From Actinomycetota bacterium (GTDB lineage: Bacteria > Actinomycetota > Actinomycetes > Propionibacteriales > Nocardioidaceae): a stretch of DNA of 6,989 bases. Where the stretch lies: positions 1-6,989 of the forward strand of contig WLIH01000139.1 of NCBI GenBank assembly GCA_009702305.1, given 5' to 3'. The notes beneath the pieces are model-generated. The model had not been told where the DNA came from. It searched no databases and saw only the letters and a program-made list of their open reading frames with translations. The position numbers were made by a program, and so were the translations under genes. Below, one piece after another: positions 6,865-6,989 of the stretch (its first letter is position 1; the number at the start of each line of letters is the position of its first letter).

Positions 6865-6989
6865 TCAGCCCGACTGCTCGCCGGTCGCAGGCGGGGCGAT
6901 CGACGAGCCCATCTCGACGCGACGCGCCGTCTCCGGGACGACGACCGGCAGCGGCTCGCCGACGGGCATGGCGCCCTCGCCGCGGCGTA
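6865..6989 (-). CDS. C-terminal end of a probable DUF3710 protein (partial)
   Basis: About 41 codons end at a TGA at 6867-6865. The visible tail contains GAMPVGEPLPVVVPE and then RRVEMGSSIAPPATGEQSG. A motif of the type 'xMPxxxPLPLxxP' is, from memory, how actinobacterial DUF3710 proteins end, and this is the expected gene upstream of the OB-fold gene (Rv2696c, next to dut). The body of the protein is outside the window, so the assignment rests on this motif and on synteny. It is most likely the first visible gene of the three-gene minus-strand operon. Confidence 0.62.
   Translation of the reverse strand, partial: RRGEGAMPVGEPLPVVVPETARRVEMGSSIAPPATGEQSG

Overview
The window is an ordinary-looking piece of chromosome from a high-GC Gram-positive bacterium (Actinomycetota). 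The base composition is strongly GC-rich, four of the seven visible start codons are GTG, and the gene order matches a block I know from Mycobacterium tuberculosis (Rv2689c methyltransferase, Rv2690c permease, ceoB, ceoC, Rv2693c, Rv2694c, then Rv2696c and dut). A Nocardioides-like member of the Propionibacteriales is my best guess, from protein style only. I see no mobile element, CRISPR array, tRNA, rRNA or pseudogene.

Layout: (1) positions 1-979, minus strand: the N-terminal 326 codons of aconitase, cut by the window edge. (2) 980-1157: a leader and promoter region with a CTTGA/TCAAG palindrome and a weak iron-box-like element. (3) 1158-2309, minus: a TrmA/RlmD-type RNA methyltransferase with TRAM domain and Fe-S cysteines. 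(4) 2306-4348, minus: a 680-residue APC-superfamily permease whose stop codon overlaps the methyltransferase start (ATGA). (5) 4349-4409: a 61-bp divergent promoter region. (6) 4410-5072 and 5083-5751, plus: two TrkA-type (RCK) potassium-regulator proteins, CeoB and CeoC. (7) 5757-5792: a strong hairpin between convergent genes. (8) 5777-6502, 6499-6861 and 6865-6989, minus: a tightly packed operon of a DUF3159 membrane protein, a small OB-fold protein and the C-terminal end of a probable DUF3710 protein.

How the parts may work together: the permease is not a generic amino-acid transporter. Its sequence, including the residues that line the K+ path, resembles Bacillus subtilis KimA (YdaO), a proton-coupled potassium importer. 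It is divergent from two TrkA/RCK subunits, and no TrkH/KtrB-type channel lies in the window. The most interesting hypothesis here is that CeoB and CeoC gate or sense for a KimA-type symporter rather than, or as well as, a Trk channel. Both divergent genes appear to have a TANNNT -10 box placed for leaderless GTG-initiated transcripts, and their promoters would overlap upstream, so transporter and regulator transcription may interfere with each other. The methyltransferase appears translationally coupled to the transporter. The DUF3159/OB/DUF3710 group is a conserved actinobacterial set of unknown function.
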